Positions 24,679 through 33,509 of a stretch of DNA of 64,000 bases are shown here, in pieces (the stretch's first letter is position 1; each line of letters opens with the position of its first letter). Both the position numbers and the translations under genes were made by a program. The notes under the pieces are model-generated. The model was not told the origin of the DNA. It saw only the letters and a program-made list of their open reading frames with translations, and searched no databases. The DNA is from a virus. The stretch lies in the IMG/VR virus record IMGVR_UViG_3300013094_000025, positions 1 to 64,000 of that record; one strand, written 5' to 3'.

Positions 24679-25380
24679 ATGAAAGTAGCTATATGTATGT
24701 CTGGAGGGTTAAGATGTTTCAAAGAAACATATCAATTTACAGATAAGTTTATTTTTTCAAAATTAGATTATGATCTTTATTTTTACGGTACAGAAAATAA
24801 AGAAGGCAAAGAACAAAATTTAAACGATTTTACAAACTTATATAACCCTAAAAGTGTTATTATTAATGACACTGAATTTTATACTGATATTATAAATTCG
24901 TTTGATATAAACTGGGATAAAAAACAAAATCTTATACCTATGTTTTTTAATATTTATATGTGCAACGAACTTCGTAAAAATAGTAATGTACATTATGATA
25001 TAGTTATCCGCTGCAGACCTGATTGTTTTTTTAAACAAAGTATACCTGAACAAGATTTTATTAATGCTGCAACAAATACTTTATTAGTACCAGGGTGCTG
25101 GTCTTTTGGAGGTGTTTCAGATTTATTTGCTATAGCTAATAGTAACGTTTATAATAGTTATGCTAGTACATATTTAAATTTAAAAGAATATTTTGATGCA
25201 AATATAATTCATCCAGAAATTATTACTCATAAACAATGTGAAAAACATAATTTATCTGTACAAAGTATAGAAAAGTATATGGAGTTTGAATTTCCTGATA
25301 TAGTTGATTCAACTATAGAAAATATTACATTTAATAATGCTGGGCAGAGAAACTTTAAATACAGCTACGATAAGAAATGA
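24679..25380 (+). CDS. Putative glycosyltransferase-like protein
   Basis: A 233-aa protein starting MKVAICMSGGLRCFKETY, similar to the 'SGHLR' opening of uncharacterised polysaccharide-locus proteins, with YDIVIRCRPDCFF (about 111-123) as a likely acceptor or metal motif. A 35-nt gap precedes it, the largest in the island, holding TATAAATT 10 nt before the ATG, which could be a late-type element. Function inferred from context. Confidence 0.55.
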   Translation: MKVAICMSGGLRCFKETYQFTDKFIFSKLDYDLYFYGTENKEGKEQNLNDFTNLYNPKSVIINDTEFYTDIINSFDINWDKKQNLIPMFFNIYMCNELRKNSNVHYDIVIRCRPDCFFKQSIPEQDFINAATNTLLVPGCWSFGGVSDLFAIANSNVYNSYASTYLNLKEYFDANIIHPEIITHKQCEKHNLSVQSIEKYMEFEFPDIVDSTIENITFNNAGQRNFKYSYDKK

Positions 25381-26411
25381 AAAAAATTTTAATTACAGGA
25401 TCAGGAGGTTTAATAGGCTCAGAAGCTGTCGAATATTACTGCAATAAAGGTTATACAGTTATCGGTATAGATAATAACTTTAGAGAGTATTTTTTTGGCA
25501 ATCAAGGTTCTGTATCGTGGAGAATAGAAGAATTATCAAAACATAAAAATTATATCCATTATAATGTAGATATTAGGAATTATAATAGTATTGAAGATAT
25601 TTTTAAAACAAATGGCACTTTTGATCTTATAATACATACAGCAGCTCAACCCTCTCATGATTGGGCATGCAAGGAACCTTTAACTGACTTTAACGTTAAT
25701 GCTGTTGGAACAACTAATATGTTAGAAGCTTATAGGTTATATAGTCCGGAAGCTGTTTTTATATTTACATCAACTAATAAGGTTTATGGAGATACTCCTA
25801 ATAGAATTGCATTACATGAAGATGAAACTAGATTTACACCTCTTCTACCTGACCATAAAAACGGATTTAATGAATGGGTATCAATAGATCATTGTTTACA
25901 TAGCGTATTTGGTGCTAGTAAAGTGGCTGCTGATATAATGGTTCAAGAATACGGAAAATATTTTAACCTAAAAACCGTTGTATTTAGAGGTGGTTGTTTA
26001 ACTGGACAAAAACATTCAGGTGTTGAACTTCATGGATTTCTTTCCTATTTAGTAAAATGCTGCGTAAATGATATTCCATACACAATTTTTGGTTATAAAG
26101 GTAAACAAGTAAGGGATAACATCCATTCATCCGACTTAATATCTGCTTTTGATGCATATTTTGAATCGCCAAAAACAAATGGCGAAGTTTATAACATCGG
26201 TGGCGGAACTTATTCAAATTGTTCGGTATTGGAAGCTATAACTTTAATAGAAACGATGACAAATAAGAAATTAAACTATACTATTAAAGACGAAAATAGA
26301 ATAGGGGATCATCAATGGTGGATTTCTGATACCAGAAAATTTAAAAGACATTTTCCAGAATGGAAACAAGTATATAATATGGAAAGAATAATAGAAACTT
26401 TTATTAGTTAA
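25377..26411 (+). CDS. NAD-dependent sugar epimerase/dehydratase
   Basis: A 344-aa extended short-chain dehydrogenase, similar to CDP-paratose 2-epimerase-type LPS enzymes. Rossmann motif GSGGLIGSEAVEYY at 8-21, FTSTNKVYG near 124, and HSVFGASKVAADIM near 180. The canonical YxxxK tyrosine is Phe here; I recall Phe as normal in this subfamily. Makes an NDP-sugar for the island's transferases. Overlaps the previous gene by 4 nt. Confidence 0.82.
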   Translation: MKKILITGSGGLIGSEAVEYYCNKGYTVIGIDNNFREYFFGNQGSVSWRIEELSKHKNYIHYNVDIRNYNSIEDIFKTNGTFDLIIHTAAQPSHDWACKEPLTDFNVNAVGTTNMLEAYRLYSPEAVFIFTSTNKVYGDTPNRIALHEDETRFTPLLPDHKNGFNEWVSIDHCLHSVFGASKVAADIMVQEYGKYFNLKTVVFRGGCLTGQKHSGVELHGFLSYLVKCCVNDIPYTIFGYKGKQVRDNIHSSDLISAFDAYFESPKTNGEVYNIGGGTYSNCSVLEAITLIETMTNKKLNYTIKDENRIGDHQWWISDTRKFKRHFPEWKQVYNMERIIETFIS

Positions 26412-26412
26412 T

Positions 26413-27267
26413 ATGAGTAAAAACTTTGTAAATGGTTCGTTTTATCTTTATGAGCAATTTAAAAACGACAAACCGTTTGGTTGCGGTAAGATAGGTAATT
26501 GTGAATTAATGTGTATATATAACTATTATATGTACAAACAAAACAAACAATCTATACAGTGGATGCCAAATGTTGTACAGGAAATTTATAATAATGCAGG
26601 AGTATTTCCACAAACAGAAGAAGCACGTATAGATTTTATAAAAGAAATTACAAATAGTCTTCCATATATAGATTCACTTGCTTGGTGGTCAATGTTTAAT
26701 ATGTCATTTGAGGCATCGTATATAAAGAGTTATTCACCTGATTGTGAATTAATTGATTTGCAGAGTATTGAACCGTTTTATTCAGGTTCTCCGTGGTCTG
26801 AACATTTAAAGGATAAAAATGTTTTAGTTATATCACCGTTTACTGATTCAATACGCAAACAGTATGAAAAAAGACACCTTATATGGAAAGACACAAGAAT
26901 TCTTCCAACCTTTAAATCATTACTCACTCTTAAACATCCGCACTCTCCTGGCATAGATAAGCCTAGTGAGTTTAATAGTTGGTTAGATATGATCAGGCAC
27001 TTTAAAACAATAATGGACACTATTGATTATGATGTAATGCTTGTAGGAGCAGGAGCGTCATCTTTACCTTTAGTAGCACATGCAAAAAAAAGTGGTAAAA
27101 AAGCTATTCATCTCGGAGGACCTCTACAATTACTATTTGGTATAAAGGGAGGTAGATGGAGTAACGGTGATATAGGTAAACATTTCTATAACGAACATTG
27201 GATTAACCCGTCTATAGAAGAAACACCTGAAAAATATAAAAATATTGAAGGTGGTTGCTATTGGTAA
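26413..27267 (+). CDS. GT-D-like glycosyltransferase
   Basis: A 284-aa protein with FGCGKIGNCELMCI (22-35) and a C-terminal VGAGASSLPLVAHAKKSGKK ending in an LGGPLQLLFG segment, the layout of DUF1792/GT-D glycosyltransferases. Last gene of the island. The next gene, gp46, has its own promoter beginning inside this gene's 3' end. Confidence 0.62.
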   Translation: MSKNFVNGSFYLYEQFKNDKPFGCGKIGNCELMCIYNYYMYKQNKQSIQWMPNVVQEIYNNAGVFPQTEEARIDFIKEITNSLPYIDSLAWWSMFNMSFEASYIKSYSPDCELIDLQSIEPFYSGSPWSEHLKDKNVLVISPFTDSIRKQYEKRHLIWKDTRILPTFKSLLTLKHPHSPGIDKPSEFNSWLDMIRHFKTIMDTIDYDVMLVGAGASSLPLVAHAKKSGKKAIHLGGPLQLLFGIKGGRWSNGDIGKHFYNEHWINPSIEETPEKYKNIEGGCYW

Positions 27268-27282
27268 AGAGTACAGTATAAT
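27255..27282 (+). promoter_or_regulatory. Sigma70-like promoter of gp46
   Basis: -35 TTGCTA (27255-27260), 16-nt spacer, -10 TATAAT (27277-27282), then 6 nt to the GTG at 27289. The start codon coincides with the expected transcription start. Confidence 0.65.
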
Positions 27283-27288
27283 AGTATC

Positions 27289-29082
27289 GTGCGCTTAGTT
27301 AGCTTTAAATCTTTATCGATACGTAATTTTTTATCTGTTGGAGATACGCCAATTATAATAAATTTTCAAGAAGGTATTAATGTAATTACTGGTATTAATT
27401 ACGATAAAGAAGATTCAAAAAACGGTGTAGGTAAGTCTACTGTTATTGATGCTTTATACTTTGCTCTTTTCGGTACAACTATTAGAGAGATTAATAAAGA
27501 TCTTATTACTAATTCATTTACTAAAAAAGTATGTGAAGTAAAATTAGAGCTACAGATTGATAATAACGGTAATACAAATATTTACAATATAGCTAGGACA
27601 CTTACCCCTACTAAATGCTTTTTATCTAAAGATGGTGTAGATATAACTCATTCTACCTTAGCTAAGACAAATGAGTTTATACAGAAGTTGCTTCGTTCTA
27701 CTGGTAAGGTATTTCAAAATTCTGTTATTATGACTATCAATAATACTGTGCCGTTTATGGCACAAAGTAAAATTGATAAGCGTAAGTTTATTGAAAGTGT
27801 TTTGAATCTTGAAGCGTTTTCAGAAATGCTCTCATTAACTCGAGAAGAATATAATCTTATAAAAAGAGATTATGAAGTACTGTATGCTAAGAATCAAACT
27901 GTTGAAAAGAGTTATAATACAAGTAAGACTCAATTAGAACGTTTTGAAGAAAATAAGCAAAATAGAATTAAAACAATTGCAGATAGAATAGCTGAAAATA
28001 TAGTTAAGATAGATAATTTTACTAAACAAATAGTAACGTTACCTGATAACGTCGATCAACTTATTACTGATAAGCGTACTTTACTTAATAACGAAATAAC
28101 AGACATACAAAAAAAGCGAAGAGATGCTGATAACGAATTAACAGTTATTCGAACAAATATTAGCTTACTTGAAAAACAACTTAAAGAAATAGAAAAAGAC
28201 GGAGCTAGTTGTACAACATGTAAGCGTCCTTTTCCTGAAGATGATTTAAAACATAAAGAACTGAATAAAAATGAAATTAATAATAGTTTGTCGTTACTTT
28301 ATAACGATAGAGAATCTGCAATAACTATTGTTGATAATATAGAAGATAGAGAAGATAATAAGAGAACAGAAATAAGAACTGTTGAAACAAAAAAAGACGG
28401 AATTAGTAAAGTAAAATCTACTAATGATGCTCTACAGACTAAAATTGTTTTTTTGACTGATAATAATAATGATTTACTGCTTGAGCAGCAAGATATAGCT
28501 CACGAAACAAATGCAGAATTAGAACAAACGGTTCAAGAACTTGAAACAGAGTATAACGATAATAAATCTCAAATTGAAAAATTAGACAATAATCTATCTG
28601 TACTTGAGTGCGTTAAGTTTGTAGTATCAGAAGAAGGAGTAAAATCGTATATTGTTAAAAAAATTCTTAAGGTTCTTAATTCAAGACTTGCTTATTATTT
28701 ACAAGTACTTGAAGCTAACTGTCTCTGTCAATTTAACGAATACTTTGATGAAACTATTACTGATGAAAAAGGTGGAGATAAATCCTACTTTAACTTTAGC
28801 GGAGGAGAACGCAAGCGTATTGATTTAGCATGCCTCTTTGCTTTCTTAGATATTCGTAGAATGCAAGGAGATGTACACTTTAGTACAATCTTCTATGATG
28901 AACTTTTAGATTCGTCTCTAGATGATAAAGGTGTTGAATTAGTAGTTAATATTTTAAGGGAACGATCTGAAAAGCATAATGAAAGCAGTTATATTATTAC
29001 TCACCGTGGAGTAGCCTTTACAGGTAAGGTAAATAATACAATTATGCTGGAAAAAAGAAACAACTTTACATATTTATTATAA
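27289..29082 (+). CDS. 46: Recombination nuclease subunit gp46 (SbcC/Rad50-like)
   Basis: SMC-like ATPase that works with gp47 in end resection. The 597-aa protein (T4 gp46: 560) has Walker A GVGKST near 48, a long coiled coil (about 190-480) interrupted by a zinc hook CTTC near 306, the ABC signature FSGGERKRIDLA near 503 and Walker B FYDELLDSSLD near 540. GTG start, positioned at the predicted transcription start. Physically separated from gp47 by the glycan island. Confidence 0.93.
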   Translation: MRLVSFKSLSIRNFLSVGDTPIIINFQEGINVITGINYDKEDSKNGVGKSTVIDALYFALFGTTIREINKDLITNSFTKKVCEVKLELQIDNNGNTNIYNIARTLTPTKCFLSKDGVDITHSTLAKTNEFIQKLLRSTGKVFQNSVIMTINNTVPFMAQSKIDKRKFIESVLNLEAFSEMLSLTREEYNLIKRDYEVLYAKNQTVEKSYNTSKTQLERFEENKQNRIKTIADRIAENIVKIDNFTKQIVTLPDNVDQLITDKRTLLNNEITDIQKKRRDADNELTVIRTNISLLEKQLKEIEKDGASCTTCKRPFPEDDLKHKELNKNEINNSLSLLYNDRESAITIVDNIEDREDNKRTEIRTVETKKDGISKVKSTNDALQTKIVFLTDNNNDLLLEQQDIAHETNAELEQTVQELETEYNDNKSQIEKLDNNLSVLECVKFVVSEEGVKSYIVKKILKVLNSRLAYYLQVLEANCLCQFNEYFDETITDEKGGDKSYFNFSGGERKRIDLACLFAFLDIRRMQGDVHFSTIFYDELLDSSLDDKGVELVVNILRERSEKHNESSYIITHRGVAFTGKVNNTIMLEKRNNFTYLL

Positions 29083-29085
29083 CAC

Positions 29086-30330
29086 ATGAGCAACATACTC
29101 TCCCATCATTCAGGTATTGCACACAATATTGGTGCACCTATTGGTCTACCTCCAGGAATACCTAGCACTTGTCAGGTATTTCCTTTACCTCCTAGTATGG
29201 CTTTACCACCACCAGAGATACCTGGTCAAGGTCTTCCTAGGGCTGTAAACTATTTAGCTGATTATGGTGGTTGTAGCTGGTATCGTTGTATGGCACCAAA
29301 CTTAATGCTCAACCTTTATAATAAGGCTGTAGTAATTGAGTCTACAACAATGGTTCTTGACCCTCGTTATTACCAGGGCTTAGCTGCTGTTAAGATTCAA
29401 CGTCAGGCAACACCTCAACAAAGAGAGTTTGTAACCTTCCTCAAACAAATTCAGAAAGATTGTGGATTTAAATTAATTTACGAAATTGACGATATTGTCT
29501 TTAGAGAAGATATTCCTGACTTTAATCGTAATAAGGATGCATTTACGTCAGATGAAATCCGTAACAGTATTATGGATATTATGAACATGTGTGACGAAAT
29601 TACTGTTACATGCCCGTTCATGAGAGACTACTTTAAAGAAAAGACGGGTAATCAAAATGTAACTGTTATTCCTAACTACCTATTGAAATGGTGGTTTGAT
29701 CGTTACTACAATATTAGTAATCTTGTTAACGCTTACGACAGAAATCAGAAGAAGCCTGTTATTTCAATCTTTGCTTCAGGTACCCATGTTGATGTAACAA
29801 ACAGAACAGGTCAAAATGATGACTTCGCTGCTATTATAAACGCAGTTATTAAGACACGTAAGAATTACAAATGGCAGTTCTATGGTTGCTACCCACTACC
29901 GTTAAAGCCGTTTATTGATTCTGGAGAGATCTTGTTTAGAGATTGGACTCAACTTCCTGACTTCCCAGGAGTTATGGCAAACTCTGGTACTCAGCTTACC
30001 TTTGCTGCTCTTCAGGATAATAATTTCAACAGAGCTAAGAGTAACATTAAGCTTATTGAAGCTGGTGCACTAGGACTACCTTGCGTATGTCCAGATATGG
30101 TTACGTATAAGGATGCTAGCTTAAAGTATAAAACTGGAGATGAGTTTATTGACCAGATCAAATACGCTCTTAAGGATCACGACCGTTATACTCGTATGTG
30201 TAAGGAAGCTCGTAAGTATTCAGAAAAGTTCTGGTTAGAAGATGAAAAGAATCTTAACAAGCACTTAGAAGCTTATACGACACCTTTCGGATCACCAGAT
30301 AGAAAGTATCTTAAAGAGTGTAATTTATAA
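29086..30330 (+). CDS. Glycosyltransferase (GT-B, GT4-like)
   Basis: A 414-aa protein. A Pro-rich N-terminus (about 15-50) precedes YGGCSWYRCMAPNLML and IYEIDDIVF; the C-terminal donor site reads KSNIKLIEAGALGLPCVCPD. It sits between gp46 and gp43, not in the 14.9-27.3 kb island, and uses more G/C-rich codons than that island, as do other core genes. Its place among replication genes leaves open a role in glycosylating DNA or virion proteins; no sequence evidence decides. Confidence 0.75.
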   Translation: MSNILSHHSGIAHNIGAPIGLPPGIPSTCQVFPLPPSMALPPPEIPGQGLPRAVNYLADYGGCSWYRCMAPNLMLNLYNKAVVIESTTMVLDPRYYQGLAAVKIQRQATPQQREFVTFLKQIQKDCGFKLIYEIDDIVFREDIPDFNRNKDAFTSDEIRNSIMDIMNMCDEITVTCPFMRDYFKEKTGNQNVTVIPNYLLKWWFDRYYNISNLVNAYDRNQKKPVISIFASGTHVDVTNRTGQNDDFAAIINAVIKTRKNYKWQFYGCYPLPLKPFIDSGEILFRDWTQLPDFPGVMANSGTQLTFAALQDNNFNRAKSNIKLIEAGALGLPCVCPDMVTYKDASLKYKTGDEFIDQIKYALKDHDRYTRMCKEARKYSEKFWLEDEKNLNKHLEAYTTPFGSPDRKYLKECNL

Positions 30331-30335
30331 TTTGC

Positions 30336-30363
30336 TTGACCGTCTTTAGAAAGCATATAGAAT
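30336..30363 (+). promoter_or_regulatory. Sigma70-like promoter of gp43
   Basis: -35 TTGACC (30336-30341), 16-nt spacer, -10 TAGAAT (30358-30363), then 6 nt to the GTG at 30370. Confidence 0.68.
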
Positions 30364-30369
30364 ATAGGT

Positions 30370-32697
30370 GTGTATAGAAACGCATCTTATAATCCTAAAG
30401 ACGGTACAATATATCTTCGTACTTGGTCAGAAGACGGAGATAGAATAGATACGGAAATTCCGTTCTCCCCTTTCCTTTATACAGAAAAAGATGGTGCCGA
30501 GGACGGAATATCTATTTTTAAGACTCCTTTAAGAAAGCATACTTTTCGTAATTCGTTTGAACGTAATAGATTTGTTGATGATACAAAAAACGGTCGTCTA
30601 TTTGGTAATCTACCAGTAGATCAGCAATTTCTTATTGAGATGTTTAACGCTGAAGTAGATAAAGTTGAGTTTAGTAAGCATCCGCTAAAGGTTTACTTCA
30701 TTGATATTGAGACGTATTCCCCGAATGAATTTCCTATTCCGAAGATCGCCAAAGACCCTGTAACTCTTATTACGATTCTTGATACTATTACGGGTAAGAT
30801 TCATACCTGGGGATTAAAGAACGATTATAAACCTACTTTAGATAATGTTACATATTATAAGTGTAAAGATGAGAGTGATCTATTTGAAAGATTTGTAAAT
30901 TTCTGGAAAAAAGATCCGCCAGATATTCTTACTGGATGGAATACAGAACAGTTTGACGTTCCGTATATTATTAATCGTGCGAAGAACCTTTTAGGTGAAG
31001 AATTCATTAAACAACTATCACCTGTAGGTCAAGTAACATATAGAGAAAGCTTTCAAAAGTTCGGTAAGGATATTGGTCGTTGGTATATTGCCGGGGTTAG
31101 TTGCTTAGATTACATGGAAATTTATAAGACGTATTCAAAAGGAGATAGAGAGTCTTATTCTTTGAATTATATTGCTGAATATGAACTTAACGAAGGTAAA
31201 TTAGCTATCAATGCTACTAATCTTTCTACTCTTGCTGATACTGATTGGAATAACTTTGTTGATTATAATATTCAGGACGTAGATCTCCTTCGTAAGCTTG
31301 AAGATAAACTTAACTATCTAAAGATTATTCGTTTGCTTGCGTACAAAGGATGTACAAACTTCGAAAGAGCTTTAGGAAAGGTATCGATTGTAACTGGTGC
31401 AATGTCGCTACAAGCTCGTAAACAAGGCTTTGTTATTCCTACGTTTAAGAATGAAACTACACGAGAAGCGTTAGAAGGCGGTTACGTGAGAGAGCCCGTT
31501 AGAGGCCTTAAAGACGCTATTGTAAGTTTTGACGTTAACTCCCTATACCCTAATACAATTATTACTCTGAATATCTCTTCAGAAACTAAGCTAGGTAGAA
31601 TTGTTACCGGAGATGTAGAGGTAGATAAAGAGATTGAAATTAAGCTCGTTAACGGAGGTATGTTTAAAATCGCAGTTAGTAAGCTAAAAGATTTCCTTAA
31701 GAAGGAAAACGTAGCTTTATCAAAAGCCGGTGTACTCTATTCTCAGAAGTTTAAAGGGGTTTGTCCTAATTTGATTAATAGTATTTACGACGAGCGTGTT
31801 TATGCTCGTAAGCAGATGATTGATCTTAAGAAGTCTAAAAAGAAAGATAAAGAAACTACAGCTGCTATTCAATACTTCGATACTCTACAATATACCTTAA
31901 AGATTCTTTTGAACTCTATCTACGGAACGTTTGCTAATAAGCATTCAGCGTTTATGGATATTGATAATGCTTCGTCAATTACCTTAACTGGCCAAGCTGT
32001 AGCAAAAGCGGGCGGTAACATTATTAACGAATATGCTAAGAATATCTTTAAAGTAAACGAGTCGTTGATTCTAAGCGGTGATACAGATTCTCTTTATATT
32101 ACCATTCAACCTATTTTAGATAAGCTTAATATACCCTTAACTATTGACGGTATTATTAATCCTAAGGTTCACACTATTGTTGATTCGATTGATAAACATC
32201 TCGGTGAAAAGATTCTTGATTGGGCTCGGGAAGAACTTAATTCGGCTGACCCTCGATTTGTCTTTAAAAGAGAAGCTATTGCTGACGTTGGTACCTTCTT
32301 AATGAAAAAGAGATATATTCTTCATATTTTAGATGATGAAGGTGTAGCAACAAATAAGTTTAAGTATGTAGGAGTAGAATTAGCACGATCAACGACTCCA
32401 AAACAGGTTAAAGCTATTATTCAAAAAACCATTGAGACGGCTTTCCTTACTAAAGATGTTAAAAAAACAAACGAAGTATTTAGAGAAGCTTATGACTTGT
32501 TTAGAAATCTTGATGTATCTGAAGCGTCCTTTAGAAGATCAGTAAAAGAACCAGACAAGTATTCAGCTGGAGCATCCTTAAACAAGTTTAATAAAGGTAC
32601 TCCTTGTCACGTTAAAGCGGCTCTAGCTTATAATATGCTTTTAGAAAAGATGAATTTACAAAACAAGTATGAGCTAATTCGTTCTGGTCAAAAGTAA
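30370..32697 (+). CDS. 43: DNA polymerase gp43 (family B), main frame without clamp-binding tail
   Basis: Replicative polymerase with proofreading exonuclease. The 775-aa product has Exo I YFIDIETYS (D112, E114), Exo II ILTGWNTEQFDVPY, Exo III YNIQDVDLL, motif A SFDVNSLYPNTI near 388, motif B ILLNSIYGTFAN and motif C LSGDTDSLYI near 570. It ends at TAA 32695-32697 inside the thumb domain. T4 gp43 has 898 aa, and the missing C-terminal 72 residues are intact in the -1 frame just downstream, beginning in the codon before the stop. The frame break lies at CAAAAGT. Either a sequencing or assembly loss of one A, a real mutation, or programmed frameshifting. GTG start after its own promoter. Confidence 0.93.
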   Translation: MYRNASYNPKDGTIYLRTWSEDGDRIDTEIPFSPFLYTEKDGAEDGISIFKTPLRKHTFRNSFERNRFVDDTKNGRLFGNLPVDQQFLIEMFNAEVDKVEFSKHPLKVYFIDIETYSPNEFPIPKIAKDPVTLITILDTITGKIHTWGLKNDYKPTLDNVTYYKCKDESDLFERFVNFWKKDPPDILTGWNTEQFDVPYIINRAKNLLGEEFIKQLSPVGQVTYRESFQKFGKDIGRWYIAGVSCLDYMEIYKTYSKGDRESYSLNYIAEYELNEGKLAINATNLSTLADTDWNNFVDYNIQDVDLLRKLEDKLNYLKIIRLLAYKGCTNFERALGKVSIVTGAMSLQARKQGFVIPTFKNETTREALEGGYVREPVRGLKDAIVSFDVNSLYPNTIITLNISSETKLGRIVTGDVEVDKEIEIKLVNGGMFKIAVSKLKDFLKKENVALSKAGVLYSQKFKGVCPNLINSIYDERVYARKQMIDLKKSKKKDKETTAAIQYFDTLQYTLKILLNSIYGTFANKHSAFMDIDNASSITLTGQAVAKAGGNIINEYAKNIFKVNESLILSGDTDSLYITIQPILDKLNIPLTIDGIINPKVHTIVDSIDKHLGEKILDWAREELNSADPRFVFKREAIADVGTFLMKKRYILHILDDEGVATNKFKYVGVELARSTTPKQVKAIIQKTIETAFLTKDVKKTNEVFREAYDLFRNLDVSEASFRRSVKEPDKYSAGASLNKFNKGTPCHVKAALAYNMLLEKMNLQNKYELIRSGQK

Positions 32698-32912
32698 AAT
32701 ATTTTTATGCCTCTAAAAACGTATATGGTTTAGATGCTTTAGCTTTTGTAAGTGAATTTCCAAAAGAGTTTAAAGATATTAAAATTGATTACGATAAGAT
32801 GTTCGGTAAGATTGTAACACCTCCTATTGAAGCTGTTTACGAAGCTATTGGATGGTATTTACCTATTATTGGTAAAGAAGTACAAACAGATTTATTCGAA
32901 CTCTTCTCTTGA
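32694..32912 (+). CDS. 43: C-terminal segment of gp43 in the -1 frame (thumb end and clamp-binding tail)
   Basis: Reading from 32694 in the -1 frame gives 72 codons to TGA 32910-32912. The peptide runs VKYFYASKNVYGLDALAF, then FPKEFKDIKIDYDKMFGKIV, PIEAVYEAIGW and ends QTDLFELFS. This is the expected continuation of a T4-type polymerase, and the last residues resemble the clamp-binding tail of T4 gp43 (LFDMF). The segment has no plausible start of its own and directly abuts the main frame, so it belongs to gp43. Coding is conserved to its end, which speaks against long-standing decay. Confidence 0.85.
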   Translation, partial: VKYFYASKNVYGLDALAFVSEFPKEFKDIKIDYDKMFGKIVTPPIEAVYEAIGWYLPIIGKEVQTDLFELFS

Positions 32913-32936
32913 TTAAGAAAAAATAGTATCGATAAT
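32909..32936 (+). promoter_or_regulatory. Sigma70-like promoter of the bilin cassette
   Basis: -35 TTGATT (32909-32914), overlapping the gp43-tail stop; 16-nt spacer; -10 GATAAT (32931-32936); 6 nt to the ATG at 32943. Confidence 0.62.
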
Positions 32937-32942
32937 TTTTAT

Positions 32943-33509
32943 ATGAGCGAACTACAAACACGTCTAAAAGAGGAAACATCAGATCTTCATAGTAAATCCG
33001 AACAGCATCCATTGATGCAATCATTTGTAGATGGTTCTTTTAAGAAAGAGCATCTTCTAGATCTTTTAATAAATCTTCTTCCTATCTATCAAGTTGTTGA
33101 ACAGCGCCTTCTTTCTAAAGAAATTCTAGATAATCCTGATCTTAAAAGAAGTACACAAATTCAAAAAGATATTGATAAGCTTATTTTAGATACAAGTATT
33201 ACGACACTTAAGGTTAGAGATATAACTGAAAAGTGGGTATCTTCTTCTTGGCAAAAATCCCTTTATGCTTTAAAAGCTGATCTCTACCTTCGTTGGTTAG
33301 CTGATTTTTATGGAGGCAGGATTCTTGCTAAGTCTCAAGCCCCTTATAACGAAACATATAATGCAAAAGATCCTGGAGCTGTAATTACTACAGTTAGGTA
33401 TCTCTTAACTAAAGATACACCAGATTTATATAATGATAGTATTGTACTAGAAACAAAATCTTTCTTTCACTTTCATATAAATCTATTTGAAGAAATATGG
33501 AATCACTAA
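32943..33509 (+). CDS. Heme oxygenase
   Basis: Opens heme to biliverdin IX-alpha, CO and iron using ferredoxin electrons. The 188-aa protein has the proximal-heme-ligand region LKEETSDLHSKSEQHPLM (H16) and the distal-helix motif WLADFYGGRILAKS (near 118-131), matching the GDLSGGQ-type helix of HO-1 proteins. Length is slightly under the usual 210-240 aa. It overlaps the bilin reductase gene by 13 nt and has its own sigma70-like promoter. Phage heme oxygenases are known from cyanophages and uncultured marine viruses. Confidence 0.85.
   Translation: MSELQTRLKEETSDLHSKSEQHPLMQSFVDGSFKKEHLLDLLINLLPIYQVVEQRLLSKEILDNPDLKRSTQIQKDIDKLILDTSITTLKVRDITEKWVSSSWQKSLYALKADLYLRWLADFYGGRILAKSQAPYNETYNAKDPGAVITTVRYLLTKDTPDLYNDSIVLETKSFFHFHINLFEEIWNH

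Noticed and set aside
25377-26411. Phe in place of the catalytic Tyr (YxxxK) in the epimerase as a sign of inactivation
   Set aside because: From memory, Phe at this place (SxFGxSK) is usual in this LPS epimerase subfamily, so it is not evidence of a dead enzyme.
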